DNA of 64,000 bases from an uncultured Flavobacteriaceae bacterium (GCA_947494715.1 CANLWG010000003.1:1-64000), one strand, 5' to 3'; counted from the first letter of the stretch, positions 1 through 7,854 are shown. Notes: generated by a model not told the origin, from the sequence alone. Numbers and translations are program-made.

Positions 1-264
1 CCTTGAATTAATTATCGCCCGATGGCAGGATTTCTTGAACAAAACACTTTTCCGTATTGACATCCCAGAAAACGAACGTTTTCAGGACATCCATTTCTCT
101 TTAGCTCACTTTATTTATCGGTCAATGAGAGCTCGGAAATTGTCCGGAAAATACAAGATCGGCTTTGTGGGTTTGCCGGATACATCGTTCCGTTGCAAAC
201 CGCTTAAAATGACACTTGTAAAAATAATCATCAGTAAAAAATTGGAAAACATCCTAAATGTTGT

Positions 265-732
265 ATGTTCGCAACAGTTATGGATAACAACAATAGAACC
301 AGCTATGACAAGAGCACCTCGATAGGGATGTTGACAGGTTCTATTCTCAATCTATTGAAAAGGGAACTGCAACAACAGTTCAATAAAAGGGAACTGCCCT
401 TAAAAGTAGACCTGTTCCCAATAATCAACAGACTTTTTCTCCAGGATGCCGTATCGCAGCAGACCATTGCCGAATGGTTCGGTTATGACAGGCCAAAAAC
501 ATCCAGGGTATTGGATGAACTGGAAAATGCCGGGTTTGTCCGACGGATGGAGGATCCGGGCAGCAGAAGGACAAAACTTATCTGTCTGTCCAATTTCACC
601 CTAGAGAACAGACCCTTGATCATCGATGCGCTGGAAGAGACTTTTGAAATCGCCTATAGAGGTCTTACCAAAAAGGAAATCAATGGGCTGATAAAGAACC
701 TACAGCAGGTCAAACTCAACTTGGAGGGATAA
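265..732 (+). CDS. MarR-type winged-helix transcriptional regulator
   Basis: This 155-residue protein has the size and pattern of MarR regulators, which bind DNA as dimers and usually repress neighbouring genes until a small ligand is bound. A recognition-helix region is visible at about residues 66-95 (TIAEWFGYDRPKTSRVLDEL), followed by a wing (residues about 95-110, RMEDPGSRRTKLICL) and C-terminal helices for dimerisation. A second in-frame ATG at 280 would remove only five residues, and neither start has a strong ribosome binding site. It lies 118 bp upstream of the SDR gene on the same strand, so it probably controls the SDR and SnoaL-like genes; that role is inferred from position. The ligand is not predictable. 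Confidence 0.82.
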   Translation: MFATVMDNNNRTSYDKSTSIGMLTGSILNLLKRELQQQFNKRELPLKVDLFPIINRLFLQDAVSQQTIAEWFGYDRPKTSRVLDELENAGFVRRMEDPGSRRTKLICLSNFTLENRPLIIDALEETFEIAYRGLTKKEINGLIKNLQQVKLNLEG

Positions 733-850
733 AAAATTTATACAAAATGTTGTGAAATGAAACAGTTGTTGATTAAAACAGTAATGCTGATGAGCTTTTT
801 TGAAGCGAAACTCCCGGCGGAGTCCATTACAGACCTTAAAAAAGGACATT

Positions 851-1576
851 ATGAAAAAAAGAACGTTTTTGATCACCGGGGCCACAAAGGGAATAGGAAG
901 GGCCGCGGCCTTAAAATTGGCCAATGAAAAATCCCAGATCGTTGTGACCTATGCGGGCAACAAAACCAAAGCGGAAGAAACCGTTTCGGAACTTGAGGCC
1001 AAGGGAGCGGAGGCCACGGCATTGCAGCTTGACCTTAAGGATGAAGAAAGTGTAGTCGGAATCTTCCCTAAGGCCGAGGCCTTCTTCGGCAGGGTCGATG
1101 TACTGATCAGCAACGCTTTTGGCAGATCCATATTCAAACCACTGCACCTTATTGGGAACAACGAGTACGAAGAAACCTTTTCAGCGGTAAGGGGAACGTT
1201 TCTTCTCCTACAAAATGCAGCCCAACACCTTGCCGACAACGGAACGATCCTGGTCATTTCAAGCGGGGCCACCACAATGCCCGTACCGGCAGGGGGCCTA
1301 TATGCAGGTGCAAAATCCGCGATCGAACAATTTGCCCTTAGCCTTTCGAAAGAACTTGGCGCGCGCAATATAAATGTCAATACGGTTCTTCCAGGGGTTA
1401 CCGACACCGAAAGCCTGGTCGCCCCGAAGGAAATGATCGATCGATTGATCGCACAAACCCCCTTGGGACGGCTCGGCAGGCCCGATGATGTGGCGAATGC
1501 CATAGCACACTTAACAAGTCCGGAAAACAAATGGATAAACATGCAAAGAATCGGCATAAACGGAGGAATACTTTAA
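851..1576 (+). CDS. Short-chain dehydrogenase/reductase (SDR)
   Basis: A 241-residue classical SDR, expected to be a cytosolic NAD(P)H-dependent oxidoreductase. The nucleotide-binding motif TGATKGIG is at residues 9-16, the structural NNAG motif appears as SNAFG near residues 88-91, the catalytic Ser is at 137/138, and YAGAK at 151-155 supplies the catalytic Tyr and Lys. An upstream in-frame ATG at 800 would add 17 residues unlike any SDR start. The ATG at 851 is preferred because it follows AAAGGA and puts the Rossmann motif at the usual distance. It sits between the MarR regulator and the SnoaL-like gene (32 bp gap). The substrate cannot be told; the set resembles small operons for detoxifying or modifying reactive small molecules. 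Confidence 0.9.
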   Translation: MKKRTFLITGATKGIGRAAALKLANEKSQIVVTYAGNKTKAEETVSELEAKGAEATALQLDLKDEESVVGIFPKAEAFFGRVDVLISNAFGRSIFKPLHLIGNNEYEETFSAVRGTFLLLQNAAQHLADNGTILVISSGATTMPVPAGGLYAGAKSAIEQFALSLSKELGARNINVNTVLPGVTDTESLVAPKEMIDRLIAQTPLGRLGRPDDVANAIAHLTSPENKWINMQRIGINGGIL

Positions 1577-1608
1577 CAACAAATCGTAGAATTTAAAACA
1601 ATGTAAAA

Positions 1609-2106
1609 ATGAAAACACGATCGGACATCGAAAATTTTAGGCCGAAAGCCGTCAATGAAGAAGCCCTAAAAGCGGGGATGGAGCTATTCAAAAGACTTAA
1701 TGAGGGAGCACAAACGGGTGAATGGGACCCGTTTCTTGAACTTTTGCACGAAGATTTGACCTGGTTCGCCCCGGTTGATGGATTTCAAGGCCTGCACAAG
1801 GACAAAGCCTCCATGGCAAAATTATTTAGTCACCATGCAGGAGTGACGAGGACCACTTGGGAATTAAAAAATATAATCGCCAACGGGAACGAGGTAGGGT
1901 TTGAGGCTTGGACACATGGAACCATTGAAGAAAAATCGTATGGCAACCAACTGATGATGCTGTTCGTGATTGAAAACGGAAAAGCAAGGCATATCAGGGA
2001 ATATGCAGGATATATAAACGGTGTCGGGGATTTTGTCGGCATTGGAAAGGCGAATGACGGCGAAGAGGCTTACGCATATAAAAAACGTGATAATCCTACA
2101 AAATAA
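1609..2106 (+). CDS. SnoaL-like / NTF2-like protein
   Basis: This 165-residue soluble protein has the NTF2-fold pattern of the SnoaL-like family: an N-terminal helix pair (residues about 15-50, ending ELLHEDLTWFAPVDG) and then beta strands with FEAWTHGTI and MLFVIENGKARHIREY, typical of the curved sheet lining a small-molecule pocket. Family members act as isomerases, hydrolases or binding proteins, so the exact activity is open. No signal peptide is seen. The gene lies 32 bp after the SDR and is followed by a terminator, so it is probably the last gene of the MarR-SDR-SnoaL transcription unit. Confidence 0.75.
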   Translation: MKTRSDIENFRPKAVNEEALKAGMELFKRLNEGAQTGEWDPFLELLHEDLTWFAPVDGFQGLHKDKASMAKLFSHHAGVTRTTWELKNIIANGNEVGFEAWTHGTIEEKSYGNQLMMLFVIENGKARHIREYAGYINGVGDFVGIGKANDGEEAYAYKKRDNPTK

Positions 2107-2120
2107 AATGGTCGGCCTAT

Positions 2121-2155
2121 AGCGGTCTGGATTTTCTTCGGACCGCTTCTATTTT
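2121..2155 (+). terminator. Rho-independent terminator after the SnoaL-like gene
   Basis: AGCGGTC at 2121-2127 pairs with GACCGCT at 2141-2147 over a 13-nt loop, followed by TCTATTTTT. It starts 15 bp after the stop codon of the SnoaL-like gene. Confidence 0.7.
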
Positions 2156-2159
2156 TGGG

Positions 2160-2817
2160 ACGCCTTTCAATTCAACAACGTGTAATTATTCCCACGCTTA
2201 TTTGAACTTTGAAACCAACTTCATTTAGGAGTACAAATCTACGATTTCATGGAATGCTACGGTTTCCAAGCCTTGGAGGAGTTCTGGTTACACTCCGTCT
2301 TCAAAACCGCCGAAGCGGTCTTTCTGCTACCGACATCACGAACTGCTCAGATATGCTCAAAAACACAAGCGACAAACTTACCGTATATAGGTGAAATATT
2401 CGAAAAATTACGTAAATAATTAATTAATGAGCTAAGTAATTGTTTAGGTAAACAATTACATAAACCCGTTTTTCAAAGGGCCCAACATGCACTCGAACCA
2501 TGTCCTCCGTTATCACAAAAATTAATCTGGATCTAAGATTCGGAGATATCTATTATTGTAGAAAGGTTAGAATAGGACAGAACGGTCGGCAAAATTTACT
2601 GCGGTGGAATACCATATTTTTGGTGTGGTCAGCTTAGCGAAGTATATACATATATCACCGGAAAAGTAATTTTTAAAAATAGGTTTTCGCAATTGGTCAT
2701 AAGTTCCCCCATTACATTTATTAAAGAATAACCCCTTTTAGGAATTATCCTTAAAAATAATAGTATCATAAATACTTGAACTTGGATATCGATTCGCTCT
2801 GCCATATTTCTGCGGAA
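2160..2817. other. Intergenic stretch with no supported gene
   Basis: No ORF here looks like a real protein. Short plus-strand frames around 2209-2420 (one contains ALEEFWLHSVFKTAEAVF) have no start, length or neighbour that supports a gene and could be debris. The only clear structure is the palindrome at 2436-2459. This stretch separates the MarR-SDR-SnoaL unit from the mobilization region, so one end of an element or an older insertion may lie here, but no boundary repeat was found. Confidence 0.5.
2436..2459. repeat. 24-bp near-perfect palindrome
   Basis: Two 11-bp arms, GTAATTGTTTA (2436-2446) and TAAACAATTAC (2449-2459), are exact inverted copies around a central GG. It is AT-rich and has no T-tract, so it is more likely an operator or a recombination-protein site than a terminator. 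No adjacent regulator identifies the protein that would bind it. Confidence 0.65.
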
Positions 2818-2843
2818 GTTGAAAAACCTCCGCCTACAATTCT

Positions 2844-2880
2844 GACCGAGCGAGCACGCTGCGCTGGCTCGAACTCGGTC
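2844..2880. repeat. GC-rich two-part inverted repeat
   Basis: GACCGAG (2844-2850) pairs with CTCGGTC (2874-2880), and CGAGC (2851-2855) pairs with GCTCG (2867-2871) with two unpaired bases on one side. It is enclosed by a weaker outer pairing between TTGAAAA near 2819 and TTTTCAA near 2897. The block is much richer in G and C than its surroundings and sits upstream of the mobilization genes. Confidence 0.6.
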
Positions 2881-2921
2881 GTCTTTCCGACTGCGGATTT
2901 TCAACCCCCTCGGAACCGCGC

Positions 2922-2958
2922 AAAAGCTCAAGCGGCTTTTTTGCCGCTTGAGCTTTTT
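2922..2958. terminator. Strong bidirectional hairpin terminator
   Basis: A perfect 15-bp stem, arms 2922-2936 and 2943-2957, encloses a loop of six T (2937-2942). The outer ends are A-run and T-run, so it can terminate transcription from either side. It isolates the mobilization genes from upstream reading. Confidence 0.85.
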
Positions 2959-3136
2959 CCTCCCTACCCACAAAAAATCAGGTCAATTTCATATTCTTTT
3001 CCAAGGTTTTCAATTTCCATATTAGACCATTTAAAAGTTAAGGCTGTACCCATTTGACCCCATATGGTTCGATATGATATTTTAATATAAATAATTGATT
3101 ATAAGTTAGTTATATTCAAAATCTATAACTTATATT

Positions 3137-3200
3137 TATCCGTGAAACGGATAGCGAGGTGTATTCTAAGTAACTTAGAATTGTCTACTTCTTGCGAAGT
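3137..3200. other. Candidate origin of transfer (three consecutive hairpins)
   Basis: Three small hairpins lie in a row just before mobC: TATCCGT/ACGGATA (3137-3143 with 3147-3153), ATTCTAAG/CTTAGAAT (3163-3170 with 3174-3181) and ACTTC/GAAGT (3187-3191 with 3196-3200). Relaxosome sites in mobilizable elements often combine inverted repeats with a nick site close to the mob genes, and no terminator T-tract is present here. The nick site cannot be placed from the sequence. Confidence 0.5.
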
Positions 3201-3217
3201 GTTTTGCCCAAAAAGCA

Positions 3218-3610
3218 ATGAAAATGGAACAACGAAAAAGAGGCCGAAAACGATTGGGAAAAATGAAGCGGAACCATAATGTGATGCTACGGTTCAACAA
3301 TACTGAATATGAAAGATTGAGAAAAATCTGTGAATCCTATAATCTGGATATTTCCGAAAGGGGAACGATAAGTCCGCTTTTGAGAAGATTGGTCTTGCAA
3401 AACGAATCCGAAGAAAAGGATATGCTCCCCGATACCTCGAACCTTGCCTACCATATCAACAAGATCGGCAACAACATCAACCAATTGGTCAAGCTGGCAC
3501 ACCATAAAAATTTGAGAAGTCCGAACAGTAGTTTGCAAAACGAGATACAAAAAACGAACGGATTGCTGAATACACTTTTAGAATTTGCGACGGAAGAACG
3601 AACGGGATGA
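3218..3610 (+). CDS. mobC: MobC-like relaxosome accessory protein
   Basis: A basic 130-residue protein. Its N-terminus (residues 1-20) is rich in Arg and Lys. A ribbon-helix-helix-like segment follows (about 23-65, MLRFNNTEYERLRKIC), and the C-terminal half carries the MobC signature (about 76-95, NLAYHINKIGNNINQLVKLA). MobC proteins bind oriT and help the relaxase open the DNA at the nick site. Its stop overlaps the relaxase start as ATGA at 3607-3610, so the two are translationally coupled. An alternative ATG two codons downstream exists at 3224. The upstream triple hairpin is the likely binding region. Confidence 0.85.
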   Translation: MKMEQRKRGRKRLGKMKRNHNVMLRFNNTEYERLRKICESYNLDISERGTISPLLRRLVLQNESEEKDMLPDTSNLAYHINKIGNNINQLVKLAHHKNLRSPNSSLQNEIQKTNGLLNTLLEFATEERTG

Positions 3611-5919
3611 TAGCAAAGATCATTTATGGCAAAACCTGTCAGGGCACATTGAACTACGTCCTTGGAAAGGAAGGTATGCAGATACTCGGTTACGGCAACA
3701 CGTTTTCCCAAAACATATCGCCAAAGTTCTTTGGGAACGTGCTCCATTTTCAGGGACAGCGCAACGCCACAAAGAACCGTTATGCCCATATCAGTCTGAA
3801 CCTTCCCCATGGGGAACATTTAGATGACAGGACCTTTTACAAGATTTCCAAGGAATTTATGGAGAATATGGGTTTTGGGGAACAGCCCTATATGGTGGTC
3901 AGGCACAACGATACCAAGCATGAGCATGTCCATATCGTAACGACTATCGTAAAAGAAGATGGAAAAGTCCTGCCTATTTATAATAGTCATAAAAGGAGCA
4001 TGGCGACAAGGCAGTACCTGGAGAAAAAATACGGGCTGTCCCAGGCACCGACAACGAAACAGAAAAGCCAACTGCCGATATACCGATTGCCAGAAAAACA
4101 ATTCGGTATGGATGCGGAAAAAGGGACGAAATTCTATCTACAGGATGTGCTTAACAGCATCAACCAAAAATTCAAAGTGCGGAGTTTCAATGAACTCGCA
4201 AGACTGGTAAAGCCTTATCATATTGAAGTTAGGCAGACGAAAAACGAAATGGGAAGAATCGGGGTAGCCTTCGGGCTGGACAACAAAAAAGGCTACAGAA
4301 CAAGGTTCATCAACGGTTCCGCGGTGCACCGAGGTCTGAGCGGCCCGAAACTGCAAAAGGTCTTCGATACACATTCAAATTCGAAGTTGCTGCCGATGTA
4401 TCGGAAACGGTTATTGAAACAGATATGGACAACCTATGACCTTTTCAAAACGATCTGTCCGCACGACTTAAAAGATGTGCTCAAGGAATATCAGGACATT
4501 GACATCAAACTGGACATAAAAGGAGATGTTATCGAGGGGTACACCATCTTTGATAAATCGCGCTATGTCTTCAGGGCAAGGGAGTTTGGCAAGAACGTTC
4601 GGATGCAGAATCGTTTGGACATTTTTGGCAACAGGGACGAACCCACTCAAATCGATATCAAAAGTAAACAGTTCAGATTGGAAGTCCAAAAAGTTATAAA
4701 AGAGGCATTGACGACATCTTACCTGAAATCCCTGGTAAAGCAAGGATTGTTCTCGGATCATATCCGTAATAGGAAGTTAAAGGATATCGTTCCGAGCTTG
4801 ATCGCATCGGAAAAATATAATTTTTTGGAACGTTACATTCCAAAAGATAAATGGAAAGAATTCAGGAAAGCGGTAGAAAATACCTTTCCCATGGTCAGGG
4901 ACAGATTGTACGGACTGGAGGTCAAAAAGGAAAAAGAAACCCTAGAGAGCAAATTCAAGCTCATCGGAAAGGTATTGAAGAACGGCATGTTCGATGTCGG
5001 AATAGAAAAGGGTAGCGTTCGTCTTTTGATCCAGTCGCTGGGCGTAAAGTATCATGACAACAAATTATCCTTTACCAATTCGAACAAGCATACCGTTCAT
5101 GTTCCTCTGGGACACTTGTCCTTCCCCGAGCAAATGGAAAAACATGTATCCACGGGATTCGTGCGTCAAAACCATCTGATGCTCGAAATGTTATCGGAAC
5201 AGTCTTCCGAAAATAGGCCCAAGTTGACTGCAACGGCTATTTTCCTGCCCATGGTTTTTCCGAAGCTCTATGAAAAAATGAATCCCGTTTATAAAAAACA
5301 ATATGAAAGTATCGCATTGGGTTCCTATGTGAAAAATGCTGAACGGATGCACGCCCCCTTTGAAAAATCCCCGAAGGACTACATCGCTTTTTTCAATGCG
5401 AAAGGATTCTATTTTGTAAAGGAAGATAAAGGTTTTGAGGTCAAATCCTTATACACGGACAACAAATCAAGTTGCGCCCTGCCTAAAAGGACAAGCCAGT
5501 ATTTGGATTCAATACCCGATTTGACCGAAGCGTTAAAAGAACAACAACCCGTTATCTGTGGTCTTGTTGAAGACGGCCGGAACAACCTCGAAAACCTATG
5601 GGCAGGACATTTGATGGAAAGGGGAATGTACGACAAGGGCGCCTTTATTTTAACGGCTGAAAAAGTGTCCCCGAACCTGCATCGGGAAATGGTGCAGCAC
5701 CATATGGACAATGGGCTTCGAGAATGTATCGGCCAAGCGGTCGAACGGAAAACAAGTGTCCAACAAAAACGATCGCTCAGAAAAGGTGTTTATGCCGTTA
5801 GTTCCTTATTGGGCGGCAGGGGTAAGAAAACCGAAGAAGTCTACAACGGATTCAAGGATGAGTTTACCAATTTTACAAAATCCAAGAGTAAAGGCAATGG
5901 TATGGGGCTTCCGTGGTAA
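3607..5919 (+). CDS. Relaxase / mobilization nuclease
   Basis: A 770-residue protein with an N-terminal MobA/VirD2-type relaxase domain (about residues 1-130). It would nick oriT, stay covalently bound to the 5' end and lead the strand into a recipient. The metal-binding three-His motif is clear in RHNDTKHEHVHIV (His 105, 107 and 109), with HISLNLP at 61-67 as a further conserved strand. Tyr17 in LNYVLG is the most likely nucleophile. The remaining 600 residues are not recognisable beyond being basic and helical, with no clear primase or helicase motif. It overlaps mobC by four bases and is followed by 140 bp before the convergent integrase gene. Confidence 0.9.
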   Translation: MIAKIIYGKTCQGTLNYVLGKEGMQILGYGNTFSQNISPKFFGNVLHFQGQRNATKNRYAHISLNLPHGEHLDDRTFYKISKEFMENMGFGEQPYMVVRHNDTKHEHVHIVTTIVKEDGKVLPIYNSHKRSMATRQYLEKKYGLSQAPTTKQKSQLPIYRLPEKQFGMDAEKGTKFYLQDVLNSINQKFKVRSFNELARLVKPYHIEVRQTKNEMGRIGVAFGLDNKKGYRTRFINGSAVHRGLSGPKLQKVFDTHSNSKLLPMYRKRLLKQIWTTYDLFKTICPHDLKDVLKEYQDIDIKLDIKGDVIEGYTIFDKSRYVFRAREFGKNVRMQNRLDIFGNRDEPTQIDIKSKQFRLEVQKVIKEALTTSYLKSLVKQGLFSDHIRNRKLKDIVPSLIASEKYNFLERYIPKDKWKEFRKAVENTFPMVRDRLYGLEVKKEKETLESKFKLIGKVLKNGMFDVGIEKGSVRLLIQSLGVKYHDNKLSFTNSNKHTVHVPLGHLSFPEQMEKHVSTGFVRQNHLMLEMLSEQSSENRPKLTATAIFLPMVFPKLYEKMNPVYKKQYESIALGSYVKNAERMHAPFEKSPKDYIAFFNAKGFYFVKEDKGFEVKSLYTDNKSSCALPKRTSQYLDSIPDLTEALKEQQPVICGLVEDGRNNLENLWAGHLMERGMYDKGAFILTAEKVSPNLHREMVQHHMDNGLRECIGQAVERKTSVQQKRSLRKGVYAVSSLLGGRGKKTEEVYNGFKDEFTNFTKSKSKGNGMGLPW

Positions 5920-6059
5920 AATTTTAAGAGGTGTAACAATATGGGATTTTGCGCCCTCAACGGGCGACTTTTGTGGATAGGGAGAGGAAAGAAAAATTTG
6001 AGTTATACGAGGTTCTCTCAAAAATCCCAATTTGCGAAACGATTCATGTTAAATTGTGC

Positions 6060-7382
6060 TTACAATCCTTGCACCTTAGTAATTTTGGCATTGATTTCGT
6101 CTAATATTTTTTCCGAAACACTTTTGCCATAATGTTTTTCAGTTACCTGAACACTTGAATGCCCAAGCCCCGATGAGATTTTTCGGATGTCTATACCCAT
6201 ATCCAAACCAACGTTTGTCCATGTATCTCGAAGGGTGTAGGTGGTAATCTTTTTTTCGATTCCTGCAAGTGCCGCAATTCGAGCTGCATATTTATTGAAG
6301 ATTTTGACCTTGCCTTTATTTACTTTGTGCAAACGTTCACGAGTGGTACCGTTCGGGATAATTGGAAAGAGATAATCGTTATCTTCCTGTCCGTTCAAAT
6401 AATGGTTGATAATTTCCAAAGATTCCTCATTCTGAAGAACGTTGAAATAATCTCCCTCGTAAATCGTCTTTTTACGGAAATATTTGATACGACTATCGGC
6501 AAATTGAAATCGTTTTAAGATTGCCACATCAAAAAAATTCATGCCCATGTTATTGAACATAAACAATAGATAATTACGATTGTCCCAAATTGGAGTATGA
6601 GGAACTAATTCTAATGTCCGAATTTTATGAATATCATTTAAATCGATTGGAGCGGGGGCATTTGCGTGGCTTTTCTTTTTAATATTCGATAGGGGTTTAT
6701 GGTCTTTCAAGTCTTCAAAAGTTTTGCCAGCGTCGTTCATTATGGCCTGTAGGCTTCGCAGATATATGGCAGGTGTGTTTCTTGAAGCATACCGATTACT
6801 TAGATAGGCTTTGAAATCTTTTGCAAAACCATAATCAATGGCCTTGATTTCCATGTCCAAATTCTTGAATTCATCCAGCAGAATCATTTTATCCTCCTTG
6901 ACTTCGTAAAGGGTTTTAATCTTCGTATCCTCCATACCCTTTAAATGCCTTCTGTATTTTATCAAAGATTTTAAGGCGTCCTCATATGAACTGGCCGTGG
7001 AAAATCTTCCTTCCATGCGTAGGCGATAAAGATATTTGGCTCCATGATTTAAGATGGTTCGTGATGGGGATTTCTTAAAAAATCGCTGTTCAATTTCCGA
7101 TTTAAGACGATTCATTTCCCAATTTTTGATTTCGCCCTCGTGTTCGTAAAGCCAAAGATCCACATCAGAATAGGTCTTCCGAGTACGCTTAGTATGGCGT
7201 ACCGCGTTCATTATGCCCTTTATTTTGCCCGTAGAAAAATCATATTGATTCTCTTTTAGATGCAGATTGAAAGGAATATCGCGTGTTTTACGGTTATGTC
7301 CGATACGAAGAACCAACATGAATTTATTATCTTTAGTGGTGTTAGAAGCGCGTTTATCGAAGGTTATCTTGATAGTGGCCAT
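6060..7382 (-). CDS. Tyrosine recombinase (integrase)
   Basis: A 440-residue site-specific recombinase of the Bacteroidota integrase type: N-terminal arm-binding region (about 1-90), SAM-like core-binding domain (about 105-220) and C-terminal catalytic domain (about 240-430). The catalytic box II Arg is at 385 (TYTLRDTW), with His408 (GLGHSS) and the nucleophile Tyr418 (EKHYGKS). The first catalytic Arg of the family is replaced: the box reads MGMNFFDVAILK. This is also known for IntDOT of CTnDOT. Its 5' end points to the tRNA attachment site, with tandem 11-bp repeats between. It probably integrates and excises the mobilizable element. Confidence 0.9.
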   Translation of the reverse strand: MATIKITFDKRASNTTKDNKFMLVLRIGHNRKTRDIPFNLHLKENQYDFSTGKIKGIMNAVRHTKRTRKTYSDVDLWLYEHEGEIKNWEMNRLKSEIEQRFFKKSPSRTILNHGAKYLYRLRMEGRFSTASSYEDALKSLIKYRRHLKGMEDTKIKTLYEVKEDKMILLDEFKNLDMEIKAIDYGFAKDFKAYLSNRYASRNTPAIYLRSLQAIMNDAGKTFEDLKDHKPLSNIKKKSHANAPAPIDLNDIHKIRTLELVPHTPIWDNRNYLLFMFNNMGMNFFDVAILKRFQFADSRIKYFRKKTIYEGDYFNVLQNEESLEIINHYLNGQEDNDYLFPIIPNGTTRERLHKVNKGKVKIFNKYAARIAALAGIEKKITTYTLRDTWTNVGLDMGIDIRKISSGLGHSSVQVTEKHYGKSVSEKILDEINAKITKVQGL

Positions 7383-7398
7383 AATGAAGGAGGATTTT

Positions 7399-7420
7399 TT
7401 TCAGCGTGCTTTCAGCGTGC
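7399..7420. repeat. Tandem 11-bp direct repeat, possible integrase arm site
   Basis: TTTCAGCGTGC occurs twice back to back (7399-7409 and 7410-7420), between the integrase start and the tRNA attachment site. Tyrosine integrases of this class bind short direct repeats as arm sites near att, and the location fits. Binding is inferred. Confidence 0.5.
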
Positions 7421-7521
7421 TTTTTTCGGTTTCAAATGGTTTTATATGATATTAAAGATAAGTAAAATCCCTGTAAAATAGGCGTTTCAGGCCATTATAA
7501 ATCATATGAAACCGTAAAGGG

Positions 7522-7571
7522 ACTGACTCATAATCAGGGGGTCCCTGGTTCGAGCCCAGGTGGGACCACAT
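7522..7571 (+). other. tRNA 3'-end fragment (anticodon CAT), attachment site
   Basis: Reading on the plus strand, an anticodon arm (CTGA 7523-7526, loop CTCATAA with CAT at 7529-7531, TCAG 7534-7537) is followed by a complete T arm (CCTGG 7544-7548, loop TTCGAGC, CCAGG 7556-7560), an acceptor 3' strand TGGGACC (7561-7567) and discriminator A7568. The matching 5' acceptor strand, GGTCCCA, and the D arm are absent upstream, so this is a 3' half and not a working tRNA. Such fragments are the duplicated end left when an integrase inserts into a tRNA gene (Ile2-CAT or Met). It lies 140 bp from the integrase start. Confidence 0.8.
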
Positions 7572-7572
7572 T

Positions 7573-7616
7573 AAAAATCCGTAACGAATTATTAATTAGT
7601 AAGTTGCGGATTTTTT
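7573..7616 (+). terminator. Terminator after the tRNA fragment
   Basis: AAAAATCCG (7573-7581) pairs with CGGATTTTT (7607-7615), extended by four further pairs (one G-T), over a 17-nt loop; the right arm forms the T-run. It directly follows the tRNA end, as a native tRNA terminator would. Confidence 0.75.
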
Positions 7617-7627
7617 GATTTTTAAAT

Positions 7628-7645
7628 TGTACGGATTCTGTACGG
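7628..7645. repeat. Short direct repeat TGTACGG, spaced 4 nt
   Basis: TGTACGG occurs at 7628-7634 and 7639-7645, just inside the region to the right of the tRNA fragment and its terminator. It could be an arm site of an earlier integrase. A comparable repeat, GGTACAAC twice, lies at 9166-9184 after the second tRNA-end copy. Confidence 0.3.
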
Positions 7646-7666
7646 CTACAAGGCGTTTACATAGTT

Positions 7667-7854
7667 TTAAAAACCATAATCATAAAGCCCTAAAGCCTTC
7701 AATCTATAGTCCATTGCTTCTTTGCTGACAATAAGCTTTTGCTTAATAAATACAATTTGGATTCGTATTCCAAATCTTCATCTAGCTGGGCAAGTTCAGA
7801 GTGAATTAATTTCTTGGGCATTAAAAGACAAGCAGCAAACGTGTTTTCCTTCTT
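7667..7854 (-). pseudogene. Decayed ImmA/IrrE-type metallopeptidase, C-terminal fragment
   Basis: Minus-strand translation gives KKENTFAACLLMPKKLI, then AQLDEDLEYE, in one frame, and after a frame change VSKEAMDYRLKALGLYDYGF and a stop (7667-7669). This order matches the C-terminus of ImmA/IrrE (M78 family) peptidases: the AN-FAA-LLMP helix, then an acidic linker, then VS-AM-RL-LGL. A stop codon in frame just upstream (7855-7857) and the frameshift show it is not functional, and the HExxH catalytic part is missing. ImmA proteins cleave phage or ICE repressors, so this is probably a leftover of an earlier mobile element. Confidence 0.65.

Larger units (their letters stand above)
2818..7571. 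mobile_element. Mobilizable element with mobC-relaxase pair and tyrosine integrase at a tRNA end
   Basis: The segment holds structured DNA, an oriT candidate, a MobC-like protein, a relaxase and a minus-strand tyrosine integrase whose upstream side faces a tRNA 3'-end fragment at 7522-7568. That layout is typical of integrative mobilizable elements. There is no type IV secretion or coupling-protein gene, so transfer would depend on another element. The right end is set by the tRNA fragment. The left end is not resolved: since the tRNA fragment lacks its 5' half and is on the plus strand, the intact tRNA and true left end may lie before base 1, in which case the MarR-SDR-SnoaL unit is cargo. 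Confidence 0.6.

Noticed and set aside
35-325. 96-residue plus-strand frame at the left edge
   Set aside because: It overlaps the MarR start in another frame, has no recognisable family and no ribosome binding site; treated as chance.
2629-2973. 114-residue minus-strand frame with many Arg, Lys and Cys residues
   Set aside because: It runs through the GC-rich inverted repeats and the terminator, so the reading is better explained as structured non-coding DNA.
7494-7570. A complete tRNA gene ending at 7568
   Set aside because: The 5' acceptor strand that should pair with TGGGACC and the D arm are missing; only the 3' half is present.
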